Origin: an uncultured Alphaproteobacteria bacterium
GTDB lineage: Bacteria; Pseudomonadota; Alphaproteobacteria; RF32; CAG-239
Assembly (NCBI GenBank): GCA_910580155.1
Contig: CAJTWX010000038.1
Span: 5,438-14,590 of the forward strand
DNA: 9,153 nt
Direction: 5' to 3'
The number at the start of each line of letters is the position of its first letter. The first letter of the stretch is position 1. Of this stretch, positions 1-6,468 are shown piece after piece. Below the pieces are notes generated by a model. It was not told the origin of the DNA. It did not search any database and was given only the letters and a program-made list of their open reading frames with translations. The position numbers were made by a program, and so were the translations under genes.

Positions 1-882
1 GATAATGGCGTTTTTGTCGGGCGTATCTGCCGTTTGGAAAATGTGTTGAAAACCATAATCAATAAGCACGGCTATGTTAAAAATGTATCTGCCGCCCTTG
101 CGGAAACGACCGCTCTGGGTGTTATGCTTGCTAATGCCCTCAAGTTTGAGGGCTTGTTTACGCTCCAATTACAAGGCAACGGCCCCGTTTCCACCATTGT
201 TGTAGATGTTACGACTGAGGGTAAACTCCGTGCCTGTGCCAATTATGATAAAGAACACCTCGAAAAAGCCTTTGCTCTGCGCAAAAATGAAGGCGAAATC
301 GAGGCAACACCGCACCTTTTGGGTAACGGTACACTTACATTTACGATTGATGACGGCAAAAGCAATTACCATCAAGGTGTGGTAGATTTACAGGGGAAGA
401 CACTGGAAGAATGTGCATTGCGCTATTTTAAGCAGTCCGAACAAATCGAAACAATGTTAAAGCTGTTTGTTGAAATTCCCGAAGATGCCGAGGGCGAGTG
501 GAAAGCCGGTGGTATAATGCTACAGCGCATTCCGGAACTGGGCGGTAAAAATGTTGATATGGCGCAGCTTCCCGAGCTTAAAAACGAGGCTGAAGTGCTG
601 ATGAACACACTGACTAAAGAAGAACTTTTTGATAAAAACTTGAGTCTGCAAGAGATTCTGCACCGCCTGTATCACGCTAATAATTTAACCATCACCAAAG
701 AAAACCACTACGAGTTTTGCTGCCGCTGCAGCAGAGAAAAGCTCTTGAAAACACTCCGAGGCTTTTCTGAAAACGATTTGGCATCAATGTTGGATGAAAA
801 TTCTAAAATCACGGCAAAATGCGGTTTTTGTTCTGAACAATACGAATTTACGATTCCGGAAATTATGCAGAAATTGAACTAG
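1..882 (+). CDS. hslO: Hsp33 family redox-regulated chaperone, 5' end cut by window
   Basis: Hsp33 is a cytoplasmic holdase chaperone switched on by oxidation: zinc leaves a C-terminal cysteine centre, the linker unfolds, and the protein binds unfolding clients. The reading frame is open from base 1 to the TAG at 880-882, giving 293 visible residues. The TTG at 34 lies in the middle of recognisable family sequence (VFVGRICRLENVLKTII), so the true start is upstream of the window and probably only a few to a dozen or so residues are missing. The core includes ALKFEGLFTLQLQGNGPVS, typical of the N-terminal domain. Near the C-terminus, counting from base 1, a C-C-x-C cluster (residues 240-243) and a CxxC (274-277) form the zinc switch with the usual spacing of about 30 residues. 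A separate lipoprotein gene follows after 90 bases. Family assignment is firm; the start is unknown. Confidence 0.95.
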   Translation, partial: DNGVFVGRICRLENVLKTIINKHGYVKNVSAALAETTALGVMLANALKFEGLFTLQLQGNGPVSTIVVDVTTEGKLRACANYDKEHLEKAFALRKNEGEIEATPHLLGNGTLTFTIDDGKSNYHQGVVDLQGKTLEECALRYFKQSEQIETMLKLFVEIPEDAEGEWKAGGIMLQRIPELGGKNVDMAQLPELKNEAEVLMNTLTKEELFDKNLSLQEILHRLYHANNLTITKENHYEFCCRCSREKLLKTLRGFSENDLASMLDENSKITAKCGFCSEQYEFTIPEIMQKLN

Positions 883-972
883 CATTAAATAAGTATTAAA
901 CTTTATGGGCTAGACTAAATACAAAAGATATAAGTCTTTATTGTGGAATAACAGAAAAAATGGGTAAGCCTG

Positions 973-1587
973 ATGAATAAATTGAAATGTATAATGCTGA
1001 TGTTTTGCAGTTTGTTTTTATTTGCGTGCCGCACAACAAGTGATATTGATGCCGTGCCGCTGCGTTATTGTGAACCGCGATTCAAAGATTTGCCGCCGAT
1101 TGAGCTAAATGTGGAGAAAATAAACATTGTTTCCGAGTTTATTCCGTCTTTCACACGCCCGAATGTGGAACACTTGTTTCCGGTTTCAATCGAAAAAGCA
1201 GCCAAACTCTGGGCGGAAGACCGCTTAAAAGCTGACGGCTTCTCTTCAAACCGTATTGCCGAATACATTATTAAAGATGCTTCGGTTACCGAAGAGATTG
1301 AAAAATCCGAAGAACTGCTGCAAAAAGACCGTTTGAAATATCGGGCAAATTTATCTGTTGTTTTGAAAATAACGGATAAAGCAAATCTTGCTGCTGCCGA
1401 AACCACAATTAACGCTTGGCGTGAGCTGCGCATTCCGGTAGATACGAGCATTGCCGAAAAAGAAAGATATTGGAACGATATGGTACAAAAATTGTTTAAT
1501 GACTTTAACGCCCGTATGGAGCAAAATATTCACGAATATCTGAATATGTATGTTAAAAATAGTTATACGGTTAAAGAATATAACTAA
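973..1587 (+). CDS. Putative lipoprotein of unknown function
   Basis: The 204-residue product begins with a short basic segment (MNKLK) and a hydrophobic stretch ending in a lipobox-like L-F-A-C with the lipidation cysteine at 19, so it is probably exported and lipid-anchored. The residue after the cysteine is Arg, which does not point to inner-membrane retention by the Asp(+2) rule. The mature part has no motif tied to a known activity. The segment PNVEHLFPVSIEKAAKLWAE (63-82) resembles hypothetical alphaproteobacterial proteins I recall, some near hslO, but I cannot verify this. The region from about 83 to 204 is mostly charged and probably helical. The ATG at 973 is the first in-frame start and matches the signal peptide, but the ribosome binding site is weak (GGTAAG). 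A short out-of-frame ATG reading frame (960-980) overlaps this start. In the 90 bases upstream I see no convincing promoter, so read-through from hslO is possible. A strong terminator follows the stop codon. Confidence 0.75.
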   Translation: MNKLKCIMLMFCSLFLFACRTTSDIDAVPLRYCEPRFKDLPPIELNVEKINIVSEFIPSFTRPNVEHLFPVSIEKAAKLWAEDRLKADGFSSNRIAEYIIKDASVTEEIEKSEELLQKDRLKYRANLSVVLKITDKANLAAAETTINAWRELRIPVDTSIAEKERYWNDMVQKLFNDFNARMEQNIHEYLNMYVKNSYTVKEYN

Positions 1588-1593
1588 ACAAAT

Positions 1594-1620
1594 AAAACCC
1601 GCCGAAACGGCGGGTTTTTT
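1594..1620. terminator. Bidirectional intrinsic terminator between convergent genes
   Basis: A perfect 7-bp GC-only stem (CCCGCCG 1598-1604, CGGCGGG 1608-1614) with an AAA loop is followed by six T on the plus strand and preceded by four A, which read as a T-tract on the minus strand. It lies 6 bases after the lipoprotein stop codon and 16 bases beyond the stop of the convergent membrane-protein gene, so it can end both transcripts. Confidence 0.93.
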
Positions 1621-1636
1621 AGTCAGTATCGGCATT

Positions 1637-2218
1637 TTAACCGACGGGCTTATACTCAAGCCGGTAGTTATTGCCGATTTTGGTTACCTCTGAAATAAGT
1701 GTAATCGTTTCGCCAACTTGGGCATCTTCTTTAAAACGTTTAGGAACGCACAGTTTGCCCATCAGCGGATGCTCTAAAACCAAATCACGTATTTCGACTT
1801 TGGCAACAGTCCATTTGCTGATGTCATTTTTCATAGGTGAAAAACAGACTTGGATAATTGGCTTTCCTTTGTCATCATCTTCGTCAGCCAGATCTGTCTG
1901 CGCAACATAGACACGATATGCTTTTTCTGGAATCATTGAATCTGAGGAAAAAGTTGCCACCAGAATTTCAAAAGAGTTGTCACCAAAAAAATCAGATACT
2001 TTTTCTCCTTTATTATTCATAAAAAAATGAGAATCATAACAGTAATAAAGTACAGTTTTTCCGATATTAACATCTTTTTCAAAAGCGCAACCTTTTGCTC
2101 GTGCTTTTTCTGCCATACCACGGAAATAAACAAAAGCCCAAACCAGATATATAAAAGTTAAGAATACAAAACTTCCTAATACCCATAAAGTAATTACAGT
2201 TAACTGAGTAGAATCCAT
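1637..2218 (-). CDS. Unrecognised single-pass membrane protein
   Basis: I do not recognise this 193-residue protein. Residues about 8-32 form one strongly hydrophobic segment (VITLWVLGSFVFLTFIYLVW), followed by a basic stretch (FRGMAEKARAKG). The positive-inside rule therefore predicts an outside N-terminus and a cytoplasmic globular part, though the opposite orientation cannot be excluded. The soluble part (about 45-193) alternates short hydrophobic and charged runs, which suggests a mainly beta fold, and has an acidic patch ADEDDDKGK (111-119). There are three cysteines (44, 60, 125) with no metal-binding spacing. The ATG at 2216-2218 has no clear Shine-Dalgarno sequence, but a good promoter lies upstream. 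The gene stands alone, is convergent with the lipoprotein gene, and its upstream DNA is markedly AT-rich. The hydrophobic anchor and coherent length make it likely to be real, but no function can be assigned. Confidence 0.75.
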   Translation of the reverse strand: MDSTQLTVITLWVLGSFVFLTFIYLVWAFVYFRGMAEKARAKGCAFEKDVNIGKTVLYYCYDSHFFMNNKGEKVSDFFGDNSFEILVATFSSDSMIPEKAYRVYVAQTDLADEDDDKGKPIIQVCFSPMKNDISKWTVAKVEIRDLVLEHPLMGKLCVPKRFKEDAQVGETITLISEVTKIGNNYRLEYKPVG

Positions 2219-2264
2219 AATAAAAATATTTAAGTAGTTGATAAAATAATTTCAATTCGCCTAC

Positions 2265-2293
2265 AATATAACCAAAATTTATGAAAAAAGCAA
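2265..2293 (-). promoter_or_regulatory. Putative sigma70-type promoter for the membrane-protein gene
   Basis: On the minus strand there is TTGCTT (2288-2293), a 17-base spacer, and TATATT (2265-2270). The -10 matches five of six consensus bases and the -35 matches three. Transcription would begin near 2258, giving a leader of about 40 bases before the ATG at 2218. The -35 overlaps the tail of the presumed apaG terminator, a compact arrangement. This is a visual consensus match only. Confidence 0.5.
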
Positions 2294-2312
2294 GAAAAAA
2301 GCCCGTGCTCTT
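2291..2312 (-). terminator. Weak intrinsic terminator after apaG
   Basis: On the minus strand AAGAGC and GCTTTT can pair (six pairs including one G-U) around an ACGG loop, and the T-run extends two bases past the stem. It begins 10 bases after the apaG stop codon. The stem is short and AU-rich on its outer side, so termination may be partial. Confidence 0.4.
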
Positions 2313-2321
2313 AAATAAAAA

Positions 2322-2729
2322 CTAATTCAGTACCCGCTGCGCATTATCATTTGCAATCAGGCTTAGTACCGGCAGATGAATGTCCTTAATTTTTTTACCA
2401 CGAACATTGGCAATCCGGCAGCTGCCGCATAAAACCGCACTTGTTTTGGATGTGGCATAATCTTCAAATTCAAACACTTCCCCTGGTTCCAAAACAGGTG
2501 TTTCACCGTTAAACCCGTTATACGCCACCGATACAGCTCTTCCTTTTAAATCTGTAACCGAAATGTTTTTGCCGAGTAAACTGATAGTATCATTAGAATT
2601 ATTTTCGATTCGCAAATAATACCCCCAGCAAAACTCGTCATTAGAAGCTCTTTCATCCAAAAGCTCCTGATAGGCAGAGATAACAATCCCTCCTTCCTGT
2701 GCTGTCGAAAAATTTTCTTCTATAAACAT
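2322..2729 (-). CDS. apaG: ApaG/DUF525 domain protein
   Basis: ApaG proteins are small fibronectin-III-like beta-sandwich proteins. In enterobacteria apaG has been linked to magnesium and cobalt phenotypes, but the biochemical role is unsettled. The 135-residue product carries the family hallmarks in order: a start strand with FCWGYYLRIENNSNDTISLL (33-52), a central ISVTDLKGRAVSV, the signature GETPVLEPGEVFEFEDYA (75-92), and CGSCRIANVRG (101-111), where the family usually has GxY. Length is about normal for the family. The extra Cys pair (101, 104) is not a feature I associate with ApaG. The ATG at 2727-2729 has GGGA 8 bases upstream, embedded in a long leader hairpin (2731-2787). The gene lies 92 bases downstream of the cupin gene in the same direction and may share its transcript. 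The protein is a somewhat divergent member, but the family call is good. Confidence 0.85.
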   Translation of the reverse strand: MFIEENFSTAQEGGIVISAYQELLDERASNDEFCWGYYLRIENNSNDTISLLGKNISVTDLKGRAVSVAYNGFNGETPVLEPGEVFEFEDYATSKTSAVLCGSCRIANVRGKKIKDIHLPVLSLIANDNAQRVLN

Positions 2730-2730
2730 T

Positions 2731-2787
2731 TACAGATTCCCAAAAAGTTCATTTATTTAACTAATAATTAACTTTTGGAAATCTGTA
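2731..2787 (-). promoter_or_regulatory. Long leader hairpin covering the apaG ribosome binding site
   Basis: The arms 2731-2749 and 2770-2787 are complementary except for one mismatch and one bulged base (TACAGATT, CC, four or five A, then GTT), with a 20-base loop. In the minus-strand transcript the 3' arm holds the apaG Shine-Dalgarno-like GGGA and ends one base before the start codon. No T-run follows, so it is not a classic terminator. A start codon in the loop (2750-2752) opens a 10-codon frame that stops at 2720-2722, inside the beginning of apaG. The structure is read directly from the sequence; its role as a translational switch is inferred. Confidence 0.6.
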
Positions 2788-2821
2788 AAAATGAATCTAT
2801 ATGTTTTCAACAGCCAGACGT

Positions 2822-3190
2822 TTAGCTCACGCGTCCGTAACTGTCTTCAAAGCGCACAATGTCGCTCTCATCAAGCGTTTCGCCGGTTTGTATTTCTATA
2901 AACACTAATTTTTTATCGACCGAATTGTTCTTAATCCGGTGTTTTGTCTTGACAGGGATATAAACGGAGTCGTCGGCCTTGCGGAAAAGCTTGTCTTCGC
3001 CCAGCACAATCATTGCCTCACCTTCGGCGATAATCCAGTGCTCAGCACGGAAATTATGCATTTGCAGCGAAAGGATGGCTTCCGGATTTACCGTAATTTT
3101 CTTAACGCAATAATGTTCGCCGGAGTCTAAAACTTCCCAAGTTCCCCACGGGCGCGTGTCGTTGTCGCCTTTTTTGTAAGTAGTTGCCAT
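2822..3190 (-). CDS. Stand-alone cupin, type II phosphomannose isomerase-like
   Basis: This 122-residue protein is a single cupin domain like the C-terminal isomerase part of two-domain ManC/type II phosphomannose isomerases, which interconvert mannose-6-phosphate and fructose-6-phosphate using a bound metal. Family features in order are RPWGTWEVLDSGEHYCVKKI (13-32), LSLQMHNFRAEHW (40-52), an IPVKTKHRI segment with the second-motif His84, and the closing QTGETLDESDIVRFEDSYGR (101-120). There is no nucleotidyltransferase domain, so it would make no GDP-mannose by itself. At the H-x-H of motif 1 the second His is Phe47, while His45, Glu50, His51 and His84 remain, so metal binding may be altered. 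A good AAAGGA ribosome binding site precedes the ATG. The gene is divergent from ptsP and upstream of apaG. The fold is well supported; the isomerase activity is not proven. Confidence 0.85.
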   Translation of the reverse strand: MATTYKKGDNDTRPWGTWEVLDSGEHYCVKKITVNPEAILSLQMHNFRAEHWIIAEGEAMIVLGEDKLFRKADDSVYIPVKTKHRIKNNSVDKKLVFIEIQTGETLDESDIVRFEDSYGRVS

Positions 3191-3217
3191 AATTTTGTCC
3201 TTTCTTTAAAAAATAAA

Positions 3218-3247
3218 CTGGAATAAAAGAATATTAAGTGGTATAAG
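3218..3247 (+). promoter_or_regulatory. Putative extended -10 promoter for ptsP
   Basis: TGGTATAAG (3239-3247) is an extended -10 element, with a poor -35-like CTGGAA (3218-3223) 18 bases upstream of it. The start would be near 3254, about 30 bases before the ptsP ATG. Consensus match by eye only. It overlaps the opposing promoter of the cupin gene. Confidence 0.4.
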
Positions 3248-3258
3248 AAAAAATACAA
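3231..3258 (-). promoter_or_regulatory. Putative promoter for the cupin-apaG pair
   Basis: On the minus strand TTGTAT (3253-3258) and TAATAT (3231-3236) are 16 bases apart, with transcription starting near 3224 and a leader of about 34 bases before the cupin ATG. Both boxes are partial matches. The elements interleave with the ptsP promoter on the other strand. Confidence 0.35.
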
Positions 3259-3274
3259 GCATAAAATTCAGGTT

Positions 3275-3280
3275 GAGGGA
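3275..3280 (+). promoter_or_regulatory. Ribosome binding site that sets the ptsP start
   Basis: GAGGGA ends 4 bases before the ATG at 3285. An in-frame TTG at 3273 overlaps this element and has no comparable site upstream of it, so the ATG is the better start. Confidence 0.7.
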
Positions 3281-3284
3281 AACG

Positions 3285-5489
3285 ATGGAACAGGAACAAA
3301 AAAACTTCGCACTTGAAGTGATTAAACGAATTCATAGCGAACTTGGCACGCAAGACGGAGCAGAAAAACTCAAGCTTGTAATAAAAATTATTGCCGAAGA
3401 AACCAAAGCTGTATCAGCAGATATTTTTGTAAAAGCTGATGATGTTACATTAGAACACCTTGTTGGTTCTTCCTCGGAAACAAAGCCGGCAGAGCGCGTT
3501 GGCGAGGGCGTGGTGGGCAAGGCCGGCGCGGAAAACCATACCGTATTTGCTAAAACCAAAGATATGTTTAACATCGCAACGCCTTTGAAACGTTGGAACC
3601 GGCCTGTCGGCGTTTTATTGATAACTCATAAAAAAACACACGGTTACGATGAGCAAGAGGCAGAAGCACTGGAAACGGTATGTATGTTTTTAAGCGAGTT
3701 CTTGGCGAGTGAAGAAATTTCCCTTTATGTTAAAAGATTTATCAAAAGCCGCGGTATCGTTTCTAAAGATAAATTGAAAGGAACAGTTATCAGTGCTGGT
3801 TATGGTTTGGGCAATGTGGTTGTTCACCGCCGCCGCAAAGCCGTAACAGAGGTTTTTGCTCACGATAAAGATAAAGAATTGCAAAATCTCGAAACAGCCC
3901 GCCAAAAAATGAATGCAGATTTAGACGCCAAATTAAATCAAGAAGGGATGAATAAAGGCGAACACGTCGAAATTCTTGATGCATACCGAATGATTGCTAA
4001 TGACAAAGGCTGGTACACCCGTATCACTAACCATATCAATTCCGGTTTAACGGCAGAGGCAGCGGTTGAACAAGCGTATTCCGAAATGTGGAACAGGCTT
4101 TCGGGGGCAACGGATACCTACCTTAAAGAACGTTTGCACGATTTGCGCGACATTGCCGACCGTTTGCGTTTGTATTTAAGCGGCGAAGACTGCAATGCCG
4201 GAATGGGTAATGATTATGCCGATATAATTATCGTAGCCTCCTCAATGGGACCGGCAGATTTGATGGATTATGACTATAAAAAAATCCGCGGGCTTGTAAT
4301 AGAGGAATGTACACCGACAATGCACGTCGCAATTGTAGCAAAGGCACTTAATGTTCCGGTTATCTCGGGTATTGAGGGGTTGTTTAAAGAAATTAAAGAC
4401 GGTGTTTTGATGGCGGTGGACGGCAAAGAGGGGAGTGTTAATATTAACCCACCGAAATCTGTCATAGAGAAAATCAAACAAAAGATAGAAGAAAAGCAAA
4501 AAGAACAGCAGCAAATCCAAAAGCTGAAAAACCTTAAAAGCAAAACCAAAGACGGCGAGCGTGTGAACCTCTATATCAATATCGGGATGGATTTTGACTT
4601 TGACTATATCAAAAGTACCAATTGTGATGGCGTAGGGCTTTACCGCACGGAAATCCCGTTTATGTCTGCCGAAAAAATGCCCGACATCAATAAGCAGGTC
4701 GAGTGTTATAAGCGCTTGTATAATGCGGCGGATGGCAAACGTGTGGTGTTCAGAAGCCTTGATGTCGGTTCGGATAAGCTTTTGCCTTATTGGAACAGTA
4801 TTGAGGAAGAAAACCCAGCCATCGGTTGGCGTTCAATTCGCATTACACTTGACCGACGGGCGATTCTCCGAAAGCAAATGCGCGCGTTTATCCGAGCAGC
4901 CTCGGGCAAAGAGTTAAATGTAATGTTTCCGATGGTGTCTAATCTTGATGAATTTTTGGAGGCGAAAGAAACCTTTATGTTTGCTTACGAGCGCGAAAAG
5001 CGCGAAGGCTACGACCTACCCTCAAAAGTAAACTTGGGGATGATGATTGAGGTGCCGTCCGTAGTGTTCCAACTGCGTGAAATCTTGAAATATTGCGACT
5101 TCATCTCGGTCGGCACCAATGATTTATACCAGTTTTTCTTTGCGTGTGACCGCGGCAACCCGCGCTTAAATGGCAGGTATGATGTGTTATCCGCCCCATT
5201 TCTTAATTTAATGAAAAAAATCATTAAAGAGGCAAATGCCGCTAATGTTCCGTGTTCAGTCTGCGGGGAAATGGCAAGCCACCCGATAGACGCAATGGCA
5301 TTGATAGGGCTTGGCTTTCGCAATTTATCCGTTTCAAGCGCCTCATATGGTAAAGTCAAAGCAATGATTCGTTCGCTGTCTGCCAAAGGAGTGGAAGATT
5401 ATCTGAACAATATCCTTTCATCTTCTCGAAAAACCTTGCGTCCGCAATTAAAATCCTACGCGTGTGATCACGCTATTGAAATCTATTAA
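3285..5489 (+). CDS. ptsP: PTS enzyme I, nitrogen branch (EI-Ntr, PtsP)
   Basis: EI-Ntr takes a phosphoryl group from phosphoenolpyruvate and passes it to NPr and then to EIIA-Ntr, a cytoplasmic regulatory relay rather than a sugar uptake system. The 734-residue product has the full family layout: an N-terminal GAF sensor domain (about 8-150), the NPr-binding and swivelling phosphohistidine part (about 160-385), a charged helical linker rich in Lys, Glu and Gln (about 385-410), and the PEP-binding barrel (about 415-700). The phosphorylated His is His347 in ECTPTMHVAIVAKAL. The barrel carries GVGLYRTEIPFM, RSLDVGSDK, IEVPSVVFQL, VGTNDLYQFFFACDRGNPRL and the catalytic Cys660 in CSVCGEMASHP. Length is close to that of alphaproteobacterial PtsP. 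The residue before His347 is Met where Ser, Thr or Ala is usual. A RodZ-like gene follows 51 bases downstream without a terminator, then prfA. No NPr or EIIA-Ntr gene is in the window. Confidence 0.95.
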   Translation: MEQEQKNFALEVIKRIHSELGTQDGAEKLKLVIKIIAEETKAVSADIFVKADDVTLEHLVGSSSETKPAERVGEGVVGKAGAENHTVFAKTKDMFNIATPLKRWNRPVGVLLITHKKTHGYDEQEAEALETVCMFLSEFLASEEISLYVKRFIKSRGIVSKDKLKGTVISAGYGLGNVVVHRRRKAVTEVFAHDKDKELQNLETARQKMNADLDAKLNQEGMNKGEHVEILDAYRMIANDKGWYTRITNHINSGLTAEAAVEQAYSEMWNRLSGATDTYLKERLHDLRDIADRLRLYLSGEDCNAGMGNDYADIIIVASSMGPADLMDYDYKKIRGLVIEECTPTMHVAIVAKALNVPVISGIEGLFKEIKDGVLMAVDGKEGSVNINPPKSVIEKIKQKIEEKQKEQQQIQKLKNLKSKTKDGERVNLYINIGMDFDFDYIKSTNCDGVGLYRTEIPFMSAEKMPDINKQVECYKRLYNAADGKRVVFRSLDVGSDKLLPYWNSIEEENPAIGWRSIRITLDRRAILRKQMRAFIRAASGKELNVMFPMVSNLDEFLEAKETFMFAYEREKREGYDLPSKVNLGMMIEVPSVVFQLREILKYCDFISVGTNDLYQFFFACDRGNPRLNGRYDVLSAPFLNLMKKIIKEANAANVPCSVCGEMASHPIDAMALIGLGFRNLSVSSASYGKVKAMIRSLSAKGVEDYLNNILSSSRKTLRPQLKSYACDHAIEIY

Positions 5490-5540
5490 AAAGTATGTTT
5501 TAATACCACAAAGCCAACTTTTAGAACGAAAGTCAAAACG

Positions 5541-6392
5541 ATGGAAAATACACAAGATTTAGATATAGATGTTGAAGATATCGGCACAATCTTAAAAAGC
5601 AGCCGGTTAAAACAGAAGAAAAGTATGGAAGAAATTTCAAGCGAGTTATGTATCCGCAAGATTTATCTGACCGCACTTGAGGAGGGAGATTATGAAACTT
5701 TGCCGCCTGTTCCGTATGGTGTTGGCTACGTTCGGACATATGCGCGTTATCTGGGGCTGAATCCCGAACGTGCGGTAAAATTATATAAAGCGGCATTTGA
5801 GCAAACGGACGAACCGGAAGAAGAAAACAAGGAAACGCCGGAAGTCAATAAAAGCAGCCGTCGCCACATAGTTGCCGGTATCTTGGCTCTTGCCCTGATT
5901 TATAGCGGATGGTATGCTTTGACAATAGCATCAAAGCCAGTGGAGAATACCTCAAAAGAGAAGATATCGCTTGAAGAAAAGGTGGCTCCCGAGACGATTG
6001 ATGAGCCGGCAATAGTTGAACCGATACAAAATGTTGATATGCTTCCGGCTGATGAAACTTCCGCTTTAGTTGAATCTATAGTGCCCGAAACCGAAGCAGT
6101 TATAGAACAGACACCGATAACAGAAACGGTTGAAGAACCTGCTCCGGCAATTCCCGAAGACAAGGTAATTGTTGAATTTGTCGGTGAAAGCTGGGTTGAG
6201 CTTAAAGATAAGAAAAAAGTTTACTTCCAAGGCGTTTTCCACGAAGGGGATAAAAAACAGATAGATTATACGGATAATCTGTTTATCTCCGTCGGCCGTC
6301 CGCAAAACGTTAAGGTTTATGTCAAAGGAGCAGAAAAAGACATTGTAGCCAAACGCCGGAAAATGAACATTCCTCTCGATTCGCTCAATTAG
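5541..6392 (+). CDS. RodZ-like HTH membrane protein
   Basis: RodZ-type proteins tie the MreB cytoskeleton to the inner membrane and help set cell width; more distant members act as regulators. The 283-residue product has the family architecture: an N-terminal HTH_25-type helix-turn-helix (about 13-85, with LKSSRLKQKKSMEEISSEL and IYLTALEEGDYETLPPVPYG), one membrane helix (about 109-129) preceded by basic residues SSRRH, an acidic Pro/Glu/Val/Thr-rich low-complexity linker (about 133-206), and a C-terminal beta domain of DUF4115 type (about 208-283, VEFVGESWVELKD). The topology implied is cytoplasmic N-terminus and periplasmic C-terminus. The ribosome binding site is weak, and the ATG at 5541 is chosen because it starts just before the HTH. 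It sits between ptsP and prfA, probably in one operon. Calling it the functional RodZ of this organism is an inference, since the family includes paralogues. Confidence 0.8.
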   Translation: MENTQDLDIDVEDIGTILKSSRLKQKKSMEEISSELCIRKIYLTALEEGDYETLPPVPYGVGYVRTYARYLGLNPERAVKLYKAAFEQTDEPEEENKETPEVNKSSRRHIVAGILALALIYSGWYALTIASKPVENTSKEKISLEEKVAPETIDEPAIVEPIQNVDMLPADETSALVESIVPETEAVIEQTPITETVEEPAPAIPEDKVIVEFVGESWVELKDKKKVYFQGVFHEGDKKQIDYTDNLFISVGRPQNVKVYVKGAEKDIVAKRRKMNIPLDSLN

Positions 6393-6468
6393 CCGAACTT
6401 TTAATGTTGCATTTTCAGATAAAGCTGATAGATAAACAACAAAGATGAAACAATAAGGAAAAGCAATA

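Noticed and set aside
34..36. TTG as the start of hslO
   Set aside because: The eleven codons upstream in the same frame already encode recognisable Hsp33 sequence, so the gene begins before the window.
883..972. AGACT...AGTCT hairpin followed by T-rich sequence as a terminator after hslO
   Set aside because: The stem is only five base pairs with a long loop and the T-run is broken, so it is not convincing.
960..980. Six-codon ATG frame overlapping the lipoprotein start
   Set aside because: It is very short, has no ribosome binding site, and frames like this are expected by chance; unlike the apaG leader there is no associated structure.
5009..5386. Minus-strand 125-codon frame inside ptsP
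   Set aside because: It is the antisense of the highly conserved PEP-binding barrel and has no support of its own.
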